Part shown: one piece after another, positions 36,176-44,940 of the stretch
How positions within the stretch are numbered: position 1 is the first letter of the stretch
Layout of the letters: each line of letters starts with the position of its first letter
NCBI RefSeq assembly: GCF_030817415.1
Contig: NZ_JAUSZI010000002.1
Coordinates: 6,386,001-6,450,000 of the forward strand
DNA: 64,000 nt
Direction of reading: 5' to 3'
From: Streptomyces umbrinus
GTDB lineage: Bacteria; Actinomycetota; Actinomycetes; Streptomycetales; Streptomycetaceae
Translations under genes and position numbers: made by a program
Notes under the pieces: generated by a model
The model's input: the letters and a program-made list of their open reading frames with translations, nothing else
The model's database searches: none
What the model was told of the DNA's origin: nothing

Positions 36176-36216
36176 GCGGCCGGCGGGGTGAGTCGTTTCT
36201 GCTTCATCTGTTCGAG
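36176..36216. repeat. Right copy of the degenerate direct repeat
   Basis: Second copy of the 35747-35787 sequence, identical over its first 17 nt and then diverging. Here it is not part of any gene, so the left copy (the ATPase 3' end) is the source. Confidence 0.6.
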
Positions 36217-36271
36217 TGAACAGCGAACGTTTCCGCAGGTGAGCCCATATGGCTGCCTACCGTTATTGCGT

Positions 36272-36288
36272 TGCTTGTGCCACAAGCA
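36272..36288. promoter_or_regulatory. Palindrome TGCTTGTG-C-CACAAGCA before the Uma2 gene
   Basis: Perfect 8-bp arms around one base, 33 nt upstream of ATG 36322. The left half, GCGTTGCTTGTGCC, is conserved before the second Uma2 copy (near 58947), where the right half is degraded. A likely operator. Confidence 0.5.
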
Positions 36289-36321
36289 CGCCCAGCCCAC
36301 ACTTGAGGAGGTGACGCCACG

Positions 36322-36987
36322 ATGACCGCTCTTGCGCACGAGAGGCCCGAGACCATGACCGAGATCAGGACCGAGCCTCAGTGCCTGCCCGAGAACGGCC
36401 CCGGCCTTGACAGGGTTCTGTGGCAGGCATGGAAGGCCATGGAACTCCCCGAGGGCTACCGCGCTGAGATCATCGAGGGAGCCATCGAGGTGTCGCCCAC
36501 CGGCCGTTATTCGCATGCTCGTGTCGTCAACCGTTTGCGGGACGCGCTGGCGGACTTCTTGCGGGGCAGTGAGCATGCTGCCTGGAACGACACGAACGTG
36601 ATCCACGGGCACCGGGCGTGGATTCCGGATGGCTTCGTGGCTCCAAGGGATGAGGAGCCAGCAGCGACAGAGGACGATCTGGGCATCAAGGCCCCTGCGG
36701 TCGAACTGATCTTCGAGATCGTCTCTCCCGGCAAGCGCAGCCAGGATCGCGACCGGATCAAGAAGCGCCGCGAATACGCCCGCGCCGGCATTCCCGTGTA
36801 CGTGATCATCGATGACTACGACGGTGAGGGCGCCGTCACCCTCTTCACCGGGCCCCGCCCCGACAGGGCCGACTGGGAGGACATCCACCGCGTCCCCTAC
36901 GGCACCGAGGTCACCATCCCCGAAGGCCCCGCCAAGGGTTTCGTCGTTACGGAGGCGATCACGGGACCGGCGCGGACCAAGAAGTAG
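36322..36987 (+). CDS. Uma2-family (DUF820) nuclease-fold protein
   Basis: 221 residues preceded by GAGGAGG. The PD-(D/E)XK-like core is visible: EIIEGAIEVSPTG, then the conserved AWIPDGFVAP, then VELIFEIVSPGKRSQDRDRIKKRREYARAGIPVYVIID. Uma2 proteins are abundant in Streptomyces and cyanobacteria and their biological role is unclear. A frameshifted paralogue with the same leader lies at 59000-59661. Confidence 0.92.
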   Translation: MTALAHERPETMTEIRTEPQCLPENGPGLDRVLWQAWKAMELPEGYRAEIIEGAIEVSPTGRYSHARVVNRLRDALADFLRGSEHAAWNDTNVIHGHRAWIPDGFVAPRDEEPAATEDDLGIKAPAVELIFEIVSPGKRSQDRDRIKKRREYARAGIPVYVIIDDYDGEGAVTLFTGPRPDRADWEDIHRVPYGTEVTIPEGPAKGFVVTEAITGPARTKK

Positions 36988-36992
36988 AGCAC

Positions 36993-37247
36993 CTATCGGC
37001 CCAGCGTCTGCCAGACCGTCAGCGCCAGTGCCAGGCACGACGTGGCCGCCGCCAGGGACGGCAGGGGCCAGCGGGCGCGTTCCAGGGCCTCGATACGCGT
37101 CTCGTGTTCGTCGAGGGCCTTGTCGGTCTGGTCGGCGCGCTGGAGAAGAAGCGCGAGGTCGCCGCGGGTGGTCGCGAAACCGACGTCGACCGAGCGACGC
37201 AGCCGCTCCAGCTCCAGGACGACCTCCTCCGTCTCAGTCGCCGTCAT
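36993..37247 (-). CDS. XhlA/holin-like small membrane protein
   Basis: 84 residues. An N-terminal coiled coil (EEVVLELERLRRSVDVG, LLLQRADQTDKALDEHETRI) is followed by one C-terminal membrane helix (LAAATSCLALALTVW). This is the layout of XhlA-type proteins that assist phage lysis. It is the last gene of the tail cluster, after the endolysin. ATG 37247 is chosen by composition. Confidence 0.75.
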   Translation of the reverse strand: MTATETEEVVLELERLRRSVDVGFATTRGDLALLLQRADQTDKALDEHETRIEALERARWPLPSLAAATSCLALALTVWQTLGR

Positions 37248-37305
37248 CGCGCACCTCCCGGCGATCGTCCGCATCGGTATCGGTATCGGCGTCGGTATCG
37301 GTCAT
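37234..37305 (-). CDS. Possible 23-residue acidic leader peptide
   Basis: ATG 37305 with GAGGAG upstream opens a 23-codon frame, MTDTDADTDTDADDRREVRD ending DGD, whose TGA overlaps the first codons of the holin-like gene. It could couple translation of that gene. Composition (hexamer-like GATACC repeats) makes chance possible. Confidence 0.3.
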   Translation of the reverse strand: MTDTDADTDTDADDRREVRDDGD

Positions 37306-37380
37306 CGTGCTGCTCCTCGTGCTCCTCGTTCTCTTCCGTGTTTCCCGGTCTCGTCGGTGCTTGCCGGCGCGCGTCGCCCG

Positions 37381-38238
37381 TCAGTCCCGCGGCACGCGCA
37401 GTCTGTCCCAGCTGGTGCGGCCCGGGATGCCGTCCGCCGCCGCGCCCACGTAGCCGAGCTTGCGCTGCCAGGCGGCGTACGAGAGGACGTCGGCGCGGGT
37501 CCATACGGGGCCGGGGCCGTTCGCGTACCGGCCGCAGTCCTCGGCCACCAGCCGTCTGCCGACGGCGGTGACCAGTTCGCTGCGGCGGCCCGGCACGAAG
37601 AACGCGGCGCCCGGGAAGGGCGCGTGCGCCACAGGTGTGGGGCACGGAGTGGGCCTGTCGCCCAGCAGTGCGTCGATCCGCGCGCGCATCACCGCCATCG
37701 GGAACGACGGGTCGATCTTCCGCCGCGTCCACTCCTTGTGGGCGATCACGCTGGCCGCCGACCAGCCATGGGCACGGCACACGGCCGCCGACAGCCGCTC
37801 CACGGCGGCGAGTTGGGCCGCCGGATACGGATCGCGGCCATTGCCCAGGTTCTCGATCTCGAAGCCGTAGAAGCGGGCGTTGCCGTCCACGGCGTCCGGC
37901 CCGGGGGCGGGGAGCGTGGACCTCTCGGCCCGTACGGCGTCCAGGACCGCGGCCGAACCCGGACCGGCGTGGTTGGTACGGCCGTACCCGAGCAGGTGCA
38001 GTGTGCCGTCCTTGGTGATCAGCCCGACGCACAGCGGGCCCGGCAGCGCCGCGGTGCCGTCGCGGCACAGGCGGAGACTGTCGGTGCCCGCGGTGTGGTG
38101 CAGCATCACGCCGTGCACCGGACCCCAGGGACCCTTGTGATTTCGGTTGTGCGTACGCCAGTTGGCGTGCTCGGAAAGGGCGACGCCCTCGCCGCGCAGC
38201 GCGCGGGCGAGGGCGTCGGCCGTCAGGGGTGTGGCCAT
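37381..38238 (-). CDS. Phage endolysin, N-acetylmuramoyl-L-alanine amidase
   Basis: 285 residues. The amidase_2/PGRP domain spans about 30-190, with zinc ligands in VMLHHTAGT and VIAHKEWT and the following KIDP. The C-terminal ~80 residues contain WTRADVLSYAAWQRKLGY and GIPGRTSWDRL, resembling a peptidoglycan-binding module common in Streptomyces phage endolysins. No signal peptide, so release would need the downstream holin-like protein. Follows the fibre gene in the tail operon. Confidence 0.92.
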   Translation of the reverse strand: MATPLTADALARALRGEGVALSEHANWRTHNRNHKGPWGPVHGVMLHHTAGTDSLRLCRDGTAALPGPLCVGLITKDGTLHLLGYGRTNHAGPGSAAVLDAVRAERSTLPAPGPDAVDGNARFYGFEIENLGNGRDPYPAAQLAAVERLSAAVCRAHGWSAASVIAHKEWTRRKIDPSFPMAVMRARIDALLGDRPTPCPTPVAHAPFPGAAFFVPGRRSELVTAVGRRLVAEDCGRYANGPGPVWTRADVLSYAAWQRKLGYVGAAADGIPGRTSWDRLRVPRD

Positions 38239-38245
38239 GACGTCC

Positions 38246-38887
38246 TCAGTTGACGGGGGTGACGGTCAGGAACCGGAAGGCGAACGTGGCCGTTCCCGCG
38301 GTGCACCTGTAGGCGGCGGTCGCCGTGTACGCGCTGTTCGGGGTGAGGCCACTGACCAGGTACTGGGTGCTCGCCGAGACCTGGCCCGTACCGGTGGAGA
38401 TGGCCGAGCGGCCGTCGCTGGCGGCCAGCACGACCGTCGAACCCGAACCGGCCTTGACGTTCGCCGACATGAAGCACGTACCGGTGGTGCTGTTGCTGAT
38501 ACGTGCGCCCACCGACACGAGCACGGAGCCGGAGGCCGGAGCCGTGAAGGCGGCCACCGTCGGGTCGCCGGTGGAACCGGTGAGCGTCTCCACGAACGCT
38601 GTCGCGGCGGTGGTGCCGACCGTCGAGTTCGCCTTGTGGACCGGGGCGGGCGCCAGTTGGGACCAGACGCTGCCGGTGTAGTACCAGTACTGCTTCGGCG
38701 TGCTGAGCCAGCACAGCATGCCCGCCACCGGGGCGGTCACCTTGGTGTCCCGCGCGGCGCCGTCGGCGAACCGCAGCACGGTCCGGCCGTCCACGGCCTC
38801 GGCGAGCGACTGGATGTGCACGGGAATGTTCGCGGCGTCGGCCGGCTGCGGGTACGGGAGACTGCCGAGCGGAGTGAGCAGGGCCAT
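38246..38887 (-). CDS. Tail fibre / minor structural protein
   Basis: 213 residues. The N-terminal half includes a phage-type segment PLGSLPYPQPADAANIPVHI and WLSTPKQYWYYTGSVW. The C-terminal half is a beta-sandwich-like repeat of Thr/Ser/Ala/Gly-rich strands ending FRFLTVTPV. AGGAGG precedes the ATG. Position between tail-tip and endolysin genes suggests a receptor-binding or fibre-like role, which would set host range in a tailocin. Confidence 0.8.
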   Translation of the reverse strand: MALLTPLGSLPYPQPADAANIPVHIQSLAEAVDGRTVLRFADGAARDTKVTAPVAGMLCWLSTPKQYWYYTGSVWSQLAPAPVHKANSTVGTTAATAFVETLTGSTGDPTVAAFTAPASGSVLVSVGARISNSTTGTCFMSANVKAGSGSTVVLAASDGRSAISTGTGQVSASTQYLVSGLTPNSAYTATAAYRCTAGTATFAFRFLTVTPVN

Positions 38888-38979
38888 GACGGCTTCCTCC
38901 TGGAGCTCGTGGGAGACGGGGAGTTGGGGAGCTGGGGAGCTGGGGTGGAGTTACGGGGATGGGGAGACGCGGCGCGAGG

Positions 38980-39153
38980 TCAGTCGCCCAGGACCGGCGG
39001 CAGCGAATCCGCCGGCATGCCGCCATCCCCGTCGCGTGTCGTCGGGCTGTCGATCGGGACGGGATGGGCCACGTTGCCGTCCTCCTCGACGGGGTCCAAC
39101 AGCGGTTCCTGCAGCGGTTCCAACGGCCGTTCCTGCGCGGGCAGTTCGCTCAT
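38980..39153 (-). CDS. Small acidic Pro-rich protein of the tail cluster
   Basis: 57 residues, MSELPAQERPLEPLQEPLLD at the start. Its ATG overlaps the tail-tip stop codon (ATGA), which argues it is translated. No family recognised. Confidence 0.6.
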   Translation of the reverse strand: MSELPAQERPLEPLQEPLLDPVEEDGNVAHPVPIDSPTTRDGDGGMPADSLPPVLGD

Positions 39154-41531
39154 GACGCGCCTCCCGGTGCGTTGAGCAGCTCGCGGTAGGAGACCTTGCT
39201 GCTGGTCAGGGTGTCGAGCGTCGCGTTCTGCGCCTCGATCAGGGAGTACGTGCGCTGCGTGCCGTACCCCGGGTCGACCGGCGGGTCCGGGGTGAGCCCG
39301 GCGTCGGCCGGGACACCGTTGTAGGAGGTGCCGCGCAGGGTCAGGGTCTGTTGCGGGGCGGCGCCGGACGCGCAGGTGGTGCGGATGCCGACGACCCAGG
39401 CGAGCGTGTCGAGCGTGGCGCCGCTGGTGTCCACCACCCGTACGACGTCGCCGAGTTGGATGCGGGGGTCGTGCAGCACCTCCACCTCGCCGAGCACCGG
39501 CACCGGATAGCGGCCGGCGTCGAGCATGGCGAACGACAGGTCCGAGGCGGCCTGCCGCTGCTGCACCCACTCGGTCGCGGGCGCCTGGTAGACCTGCTTG
39601 CCGTAGTGGAGCTGGCTGTTGGTGTTGTACCAGGCGTACGAGCGCTGCCGGGGATCGCCCGTGCGCTTCTGCGGCACGATCTGCACGGACGGCTTGCCGT
39701 CCTTGGTGACCGTCCAGACGCTCGCCGTGCCGTGGTTGGTGAAGCGGACGATGTAGTTCGGGCCGTCGCGCCGCGAGCCGACCGTCACCCGGCCCTTGAC
39801 CGAGGTGCCGCCCGTCGCCGCGCTGCCGAAGCGGACCCGGTGGCCCCCGATCGGAGCCACGTCGTCCTCGATCTGGAGCGGCCCGATGTCGAGTTCGTCC
39901 TCGGCGATGGCGTAGGCGACCTCCACCGAGGTGCCCGGCCGGATCTCCCGTACGACGGTGTCGGTGACCGTGTCGCTGAAGGTGTGGCTGATGCCCGTCC
40001 AGTCCTGGTAGGGCTGTTCGCAGTAGTTGCGGCAGGCGTCGATCTCCTCGGAGACGGTGAGCGCGGCGATGTCCCGCCGGGTGGTCACCGTGAGATCGGG
40101 CCGCGCCGGCACCGACTGGAACCGGCCGGGGCCGCGCCAGCGGAAGACGCCCAGCTCGTCGAACTCGGCCGTGGACAGCGTGGCGCGGGCGATCTCGGTG
40201 ATGGCGTCCCACTGGGAGCCGGAGACCTTGGGCAGGTCGAACAGCGGCACCGTCGCGTCGTCGAGCACCGCGCCCCTGGCCCAACGGCCCTTCTGCTCCC
40301 ACTCGTCGGCGGTGTACGAGGTCAGGTCGGGCCAGGATCGGTCGGTGACCTGGAGGCACTCGACGGCCACGTCCGTCTTCAGATTGACCTGGAACAGCTC
40401 GGAGGGCGGCTGGAGCGCCGACGCCTCGGTGAAGGTGTAGGGCGCGGTCGGCGGGACGACGTACTCCCCGTCGGGTGCGGTGAGCCGCGGGTACACGGTC
40501 GCCGGGGTGCTCGCGCCGGCGGTCCCCGCCCGGGTGTCCACCGTGAACCCGAGATGCCACACCCCCTTGAGGGAGGCGAGCTTGGGAATGGTCCAGCTCG
40601 CGACCGTGCCGCCGCCGTCGACCGTGCCCGAGGTGATCTTCACGACGCCGGTCGCGAAGTACACGTTCAGCGCGTAGTTGCCGAACGCTCCCGCGCTGCG
40701 GTCGAAGACCAGCTTGAGTTCCAGTTCGCTGCCCACCGAGAGCGCGGTGTTCACATGCAGCTCGGCCTGGAACACCTTCCCGGCCACGACGAATCGGGAC
40801 CGCGGCATCCAGGACACTTCGAGCCCGGCCGCCTTCGGCATGAGCGCCGTGTCGAACGGGGCTCCGTCCCGGATCCAGGAGTACGACGCCGGGGCCGGCA
40901 GCGTCTCCGGCTGCCCGTACGAGGCGTTGAAGCCGCCGTGCAGCGAGGCGTAGAGCACGGTGAACGGCTTGGCGGGGTCCTCGGCCACGGCCGGTCCCCG
41001 GGGCGGCGGGCAGCTGTGGATGCCGCCCCGGCGCAGGAGTTCGTCCACGCACCAGGTCGCGCTCGCCACGGGACGCCCGTAGCGCAGACCGTGATAGGGC
41101 CGCGGCAACTCGGCGCGTCCGCGCAGCCGCTCCGCGCCGTCCAGCGCCTGCACGGTGACGGTGTCGCTGCCCGACGAGGCAGCGCGGGACCGTACGGTGC
41201 CCCGGAACGCAGGCACCGTACGGCCGTTCGCGCCCGCCCTGTGGACGACGGACTGACCGGGGCGTACGACGTCGCCGGTGCCGCGGCCAGCCCAGGCCGA
41301 GTACAGCAGGGGCGCGGGCACGCCGGTGCCGCCGAGCAGCAGTTCCAGCTGGGCCGACGCGCTTCCGGAGAAGGCGCGCAGGGCCTCGGGCAGATCCGTG
41401 CTGTAGGCCCGCTCCACCTTCCAGGACTGGATCTGCGCGCCCAGCTCCCGGCCGCCGAGCCGGGTGGCGTGGGCCGGGGTCCGGTCCGGGGCGGCGAGGG
41501 CGGCGCCGAGCAACTCGTCTGAGTCCTGCAC
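39150..41531 (-). CDS. Tail-tip / minor tail protein (Tal-like)
   Basis: 793 residues from GTG 41531. The N-terminal half reads like siphovirus tail-associated proteins (SWKVERAYSTDLPEALRAFS, VDELLRRGGIHSCPPPRG). A beta-rich middle with LGFTVDTRAG resembles a lectin-like fold. The C-terminal third has IQLGDVVRVVDTSGATLDT and WVVGIRTTC, recurrent in actinophage minor tail proteins. Expected at the tip of a flexible non-contractile tail, after the distal tail gene. Confidence 0.85.
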   Translation of the reverse strand: MQDSDELLGAALAAPDRTPAHATRLGGRELGAQIQSWKVERAYSTDLPEALRAFSGSASAQLELLLGGTGVPAPLLYSAWAGRGTGDVVRPGQSVVHRAGANGRTVPAFRGTVRSRAASSGSDTVTVQALDGAERLRGRAELPRPYHGLRYGRPVASATWCVDELLRRGGIHSCPPPRGPAVAEDPAKPFTVLYASLHGGFNASYGQPETLPAPASYSWIRDGAPFDTALMPKAAGLEVSWMPRSRFVVAGKVFQAELHVNTALSVGSELELKLVFDRSAGAFGNYALNVYFATGVVKITSGTVDGGGTVASWTIPKLASLKGVWHLGFTVDTRAGTAGASTPATVYPRLTAPDGEYVVPPTAPYTFTEASALQPPSELFQVNLKTDVAVECLQVTDRSWPDLTSYTADEWEQKGRWARGAVLDDATVPLFDLPKVSGSQWDAITEIARATLSTAEFDELGVFRWRGPGRFQSVPARPDLTVTTRRDIAALTVSEEIDACRNYCEQPYQDWTGISHTFSDTVTDTVVREIRPGTSVEVAYAIAEDELDIGPLQIEDDVAPIGGHRVRFGSAATGGTSVKGRVTVGSRRDGPNYIVRFTNHGTASVWTVTKDGKPSVQIVPQKRTGDPRQRSYAWYNTNSQLHYGKQVYQAPATEWVQQRQAASDLSFAMLDAGRYPVPVLGEVEVLHDPRIQLGDVVRVVDTSGATLDTLAWVVGIRTTCASGAAPQQTLTLRGTSYNGVPADAGLTPDPPVDPGYGTQRTYSLIEAQNATLDTLTSSKVSYRELLNAPGGAS

Positions 41532-41534
41532 CTG

Positions 41535-42362
41535 TTACACCTCCACCAGGTCGATGCTGATGTTCCGGTACGGCAGCCGGGCCGCCGGGACGTCGCTGTA
41601 CGCGGTCACGGTCATCGGCGGGCAGCCGTCGCCGAGCGCGTACGCGACGGGGGCCGCGTCGATCGTCAGACAGGCGCCGGCCAGTCCGGCGAGTACGGCT
41701 TCCCCGGGGCCGCCGACCGGAGTGACGAAGGCGGCCTCGGCGGGAGCGGTGCCGGTGACGGCGGCGCCGGTCGCGGCCGTGGTGCTCAAATACGTGCCGT
41801 CGGCGCGCTTCCAGTCCAGCTGGGCGCTCGCGAGTGCCGGGTTCCAGTCGGGCGGCACCTGCCAGGACACCCGCATACCGGGGGCAACCGGCCAGCCGGC
41901 CCACAGACCGTGCCTCCAGCCGACCCGGGTGTTCTCCCCGAAGTCGCCGATGACGGTGTCACCGGTGTACGGGAGCACGCCCAGGGATCCGGCCACGGTG
42001 AACCAGTGGTCGGTGCCGCCGGGTTCACCGCTCTGGGCTGCCGCCTGGTACGGCCCGAGCAGGTTGACGGAGGCCGGGTCGATGACAGCGAGCGGTCCGT
42101 ACGCGGGCGCCGGACTGCCTTGCAGGCCGGGGCCGTTGACCCGGCGGGCGAGCCGGGTCAGGTGCTGGGCGTCACCGGGTTCGAGCCAGTCCCAGGAGAA
42201 CTTGAGCCGGCGGACCGTACGCGGCGGTGCGATGGTGGTGACGCGTCCTTCGAGGGACTTGAACTCGGTGACGTTCAACTCGGCGCTGCGGTCCCAGCTC
42301 TTGGCGGCCTGGTCGATCTCCCGCAGCAGACCGGGCTTGCCGATCCACAGGTTCCTGGCCAT
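41535..42362 (-). CDS. Distal tail-like protein
   Basis: 275 residues starting ARNLWIGKPGLLREIDQAAK. Beta-rich throughout (RRLKFSWDWLEP, HWFTVAGSLGVLPYTGDTVI, YRNISIDLVEV). Position directly after the tape measure and before the tail-tip gene is that of Dit. Sequence alone supports a phage tail protein of actinophage type; the Dit role is positional inference. Confidence 0.8.
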   Translation of the reverse strand: MARNLWIGKPGLLREIDQAAKSWDRSAELNVTEFKSLEGRVTTIAPPRTVRRLKFSWDWLEPGDAQHLTRLARRVNGPGLQGSPAPAYGPLAVIDPASVNLLGPYQAAAQSGEPGGTDHWFTVAGSLGVLPYTGDTVIGDFGENTRVGWRHGLWAGWPVAPGMRVSWQVPPDWNPALASAQLDWKRADGTYLSTTAATGAAVTGTAPAEAAFVTPVGGPGEAVLAGLAGACLTIDAAPVAYALGDGCPPMTVTAYSDVPAARLPYRNISIDLVEV

Positions 42363-42371
42363 GTCCTTGCC

Positions 42372-43346
42372 TCACCTCCGGGCGAGCTTGCGCTGTCCCA
42401 GCTGGACGGCGCGCGCGATGGTCTGGGAGTCCACGTCGATCTGGACGGGCCGCTCGGCGAGCGCCTCGACGGCCGCCGCGAGCCTGCGCATGCCACCGCC
42501 GGAGCCGAGCATCCGCTCCAGCTTGGACAGCGGGATGACGGCCTCGTGCTCACCGCCCTCACCGACGAGGGCGAGCGTGCCGCCGGTACGGGCCCGTACG
42601 ACGCCGCCCTTCGCGAGCTGCGGCACCGGGATGGGCGACAGGTTGAAGGCGAAACCCCGGCCGCCGATGCCGGGCACCCAGTCCGGGACCTTGAACTTGA
42701 CGCGGTTGAGGGCGCCGATGAGGACGTTGAGCCCGCGGACGAGCATCCGGGTGGGCGTCAGGAACCCGTTCACGACACCCTTGAAGAGCGGCCCGATGAT
42801 CTTCGCGGCCGACTGCGAGGAGCTCTTGATGTGACTCCACGCGGCGGTGAGCCCCTTGCGGACCAGGGCGGCGACCTTGTCCATGTTCACGAACTGGGCG
42901 ATGAGCGGGGCCACCAGGGTCATCACCAGCCCGAACGGGTTGGACGCCATGGCGAGGTTGAGCCCCTTCTGCGCGGTGGACGCCCCCTTGAGCCCCTTCC
43001 CGAGGCTCCCCATGGACTTCCCGCCCTTGTCCGCGTTCTTGCCGGCCTTCCCCACGGACTTCTCCACGGCGTCGGACTGCTGCTTGACGTCCTTGAGAGC
43101 ACCCTTGGCCTTGTCGGCGGAGGACTTGAGCTTGTCGAGGGAAGCCTTGAACCTGTCGGTGGCGCCTTTGGATCTGCCCAGGGTGGTCTCGGCGTTGGTC
43201 AGTCCGCCGCGCAGCCTTCCCACAGCGCTCGCACCGGAGTTGACGGATCCTTTGAGCTGGGACATGGCCGAGCTGGAAACCGACGTGCGGCTGCGAAACC
43301 GCTCCATTCCTGCCGTGGCATTCGTGAGGGCTTGTTTCAGATTCAT
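42372..43346 (-). CDS. Short tape measure protein
   Basis: 324 residues. The first half is helical and Lys/Ser/Ala-rich (SQLKGSVNSGASAVGRLRGG, LKSSADKAKGALKDVK). Two hydrophobic segments lie in the middle (NPFGLVMTLVAPLIAQFV, FLTPTRMLVRGLNVLIGAL). The C-terminus has the tape-measure motif AKGGVVRARTGGTLALVGEGGEHEAVIPL. At the usual ~0.15 nm per residue it would specify a tail near 50 nm, very short for a siphovirus-type tail. Confidence 0.88.
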   Translation of the reverse strand: MNLKQALTNATAGMERFRSRTSVSSSAMSQLKGSVNSGASAVGRLRGGLTNAETTLGRSKGATDRFKASLDKLKSSADKAKGALKDVKQQSDAVEKSVGKAGKNADKGGKSMGSLGKGLKGASTAQKGLNLAMASNPFGLVMTLVAPLIAQFVNMDKVAALVRKGLTAAWSHIKSSSQSAAKIIGPLFKGVVNGFLTPTRMLVRGLNVLIGALNRVKFKVPDWVPGIGGRGFAFNLSPIPVPQLAKGGVVRARTGGTLALVGEGGEHEAVIPLSKLERMLGSGGGMRRLAAAVEALAERPVQIDVDSQTIARAVQLGQRKLARR

Positions 43347-43373
43347 GAGAGGAATCCCTCTGGAGGTGTGAGG

Positions 43374-44024
43374 TCAGGACAGCGCGGAAGCAAGCAGGCC
43401 GACACGTCGTTCGAGGAGCGTGACCTGGTTGGTCGTGCCGGACAGCGCAGAGGAGGAATCCATGTGCCGGACCTGCTGCCTGGCTGTGTTCGCCGCCCGG
43501 TCGATGCGGGAAACCTTTCGCTCCAGCGACTGGATGCGTGTGTTGGAGTTACGGATTTTGCTGTGTGCGCCGACCGCCAAGTCCTGGAGTCTCCCTATAC
43601 CTTTCTCCATTCTGGCAAGTCGGGATTCGACGGCCGCGATCTCTCGCGCACGTCTCTGCAGCTCTTCTGCTTGCACTTTCCACATGACGCCGAATTTGTT
43701 GCGCTCAAGCCCCTTCTTCTTGAACATCTCCTCGACGACCGGCTCCAGACTCAGGAAAGGAGTAAGTTCAAACTTGACGATCGTCAGCGCCGCGACCAGA
43801 CCCAGAATTTCCGGACTTTTGATCTCCTCCCATATCTTGCTCTTTGTCTCGTTCTGGACCCATGTCCGAGTGGCGATTTCCTCGCCGCTGCCCTTGAGTG
43901 CCGCTTTCTTGACGTCGGCGATTCTGGCCAGTCCGGCCAGTGTGCCAGAATCAACCTTTTTGTTCAGATCCGACCTGAGGTCGCGAATCTCCTTGTCCAG
44001 TTGCGCTGGTGTCTTGTCCGTCAT
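43374..44024 (-). CDS. Coiled-coil protein of unknown function, low GC
   Basis: 216 residues from ATG 44024 (GGGGGAG upstream; GTG 44027 also possible). One hydrophobic segment (SPEILGLVAALTIVKFEL) and a long C-terminal coiled coil (LQRRAREIAAVESRLARME, RIQSLERKVSRIDRAANTA). GC is visibly lower than in neighbours. Lies between the tape measure and two plus-strand membrane genes. No family recognised; it may belong to an inserted cargo module rather than to the tail. Confidence 0.7.
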   Translation of the reverse strand: MTDKTPAQLDKEIRDLRSDLNKKVDSGTLAGLARIADVKKAALKGSGEEIATRTWVQNETKSKIWEEIKSPEILGLVAALTIVKFELTPFLSLEPVVEEMFKKKGLERNKFGVMWKVQAEELQRRAREIAAVESRLARMEKGIGRLQDLAVGAHSKIRNSNTRIQSLERKVSRIDRAANTARQQVRHMDSSSALSGTTNQVTLLERRVGLLASALS

Positions 44025-44058
44025 CACTCCCCCTTATTGAGTGAGATCTTGATAGAAT

Positions 44059-44487
44059 ATGCCCGTGAATTTAGGGACTCTGGGTGCATTCGTCGTGATA
44101 AGTGTCGGTTTCGGTGTCCTGCTGTGGGGGGTTCTTCTGACCCTGAGCTGCCTGCGGGAGTATCGAAGAAAGGTCACCATTGAGGTTGAGATACTCGATA
44201 CGCTCAAACTCTCGACAGGCCTCTCCTACCGCTTTTCGCCGGTGAATGGCGATACGCGACTCGACCGGTCCGTAACGGAAACGGACTGGATCGCAAGCAC
44301 GCCGCGGAAATTTGGGGACCGTAAATTTTCCATGGGGGAGGCCGTATCCATCGATTACGATCCTGGATATCCTGCGTTCTTCTACCCAGCAGGCGAGTAC
44401 CCCGTGATCCGGCTGTGGCCGATCGCCCTTCTCGCCTCCATGGCCGGGGCCGCCACCGCGGGCTTCGGTGTCGTGGCTCTCATGTGA
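44059..44487 (+). CDS. Membrane protein, DUF3592-like
   Basis: 142 residues with two membrane helices, near residues 8-28 (GAFVVISVGFGVLLWGVLL) and 118-140 (LWPIALLASMAGAATAGFGV), and a beta-rich loop between (KVTIEVEILDTL, VSIDYDPGYPAFFYPAG), the layout of DUF3592 proteins. Opposite in strand to the tail operon and lower in GC. No Shine-Dalgarno is seen before ATG 44059. Probable lysogenic-conversion-type cargo. Confidence 0.7.
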   Translation: MPVNLGTLGAFVVISVGFGVLLWGVLLTLSCLREYRRKVTIEVEILDTLKLSTGLSYRFSPVNGDTRLDRSVTETDWIASTPRKFGDRKFSMGEAVSIDYDPGYPAFFYPAGEYPVIRLWPIALLASMAGAATAGFGVVALM

Positions 44488-44524
44488 TGCCGAGAGGCAG
44501 GTTCGCATTCCAGTGGGGGTCTAG

Positions 44525-44914
44525 ATGTACGGTCCTGCGATACCGGTAGTCATGTTGACGGCCCTGGTCTTCTGGTTCTCCGCCACGGCCTTCCGGCGAG
44601 GCAGAGCATTAAGAGAGCGCGGCGTACGCATCGCCGCGAAATGCGTGAACAGAGAAAGGGACACCAAAGGCATCAGCACTCTCACGATGCAGTTCACGGC
44701 GGAGGACGGCAGGAAGCTGCAGGTGCGGGTGGGGCCCTTCAGGAATCCGCCCGCCCTCGTAGGGGGAATCATTGATGTGGTCTATGACCCCGAGGACCTG
44801 TCCAATGCCGAGACCCCGGACAATGTGATGAGCGGGAGGGTTTCCCTGCCGGCGGCTGTCCTTTCCGGTCTGGTGCTCGCTCTTGCGGTCTTCGTGCTTT
44901 TCTTCGGCGACTGA
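44525..44914 (+). CDS. Membrane protein, DUF3592-like
   Basis: 129 residues with helices at both ends (AIPVVMLTALVFWFSATAF; PAAVLSGLVLALAVFVLFFG) and a loop containing GIIDVVYDPEDLSNAE, as in DUF3592. Follows its neighbour by 37 nt, so probably a two-gene unit. Function unknown; immunity to the tailocin or endolysin is one possibility, without direct evidence. Confidence 0.75.
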   Translation: MYGPAIPVVMLTALVFWFSATAFRRGRALRERGVRIAAKCVNRERDTKGISTLTMQFTAEDGRKLQVRVGPFRNPPALVGGIIDVVYDPEDLSNAETPDNVMSGRVSLPAAVLSGLVLALAVFVLFFGD

Positions 44915-44940
44915 GAGCACGAAGAGGTCTCGGGGGATCT

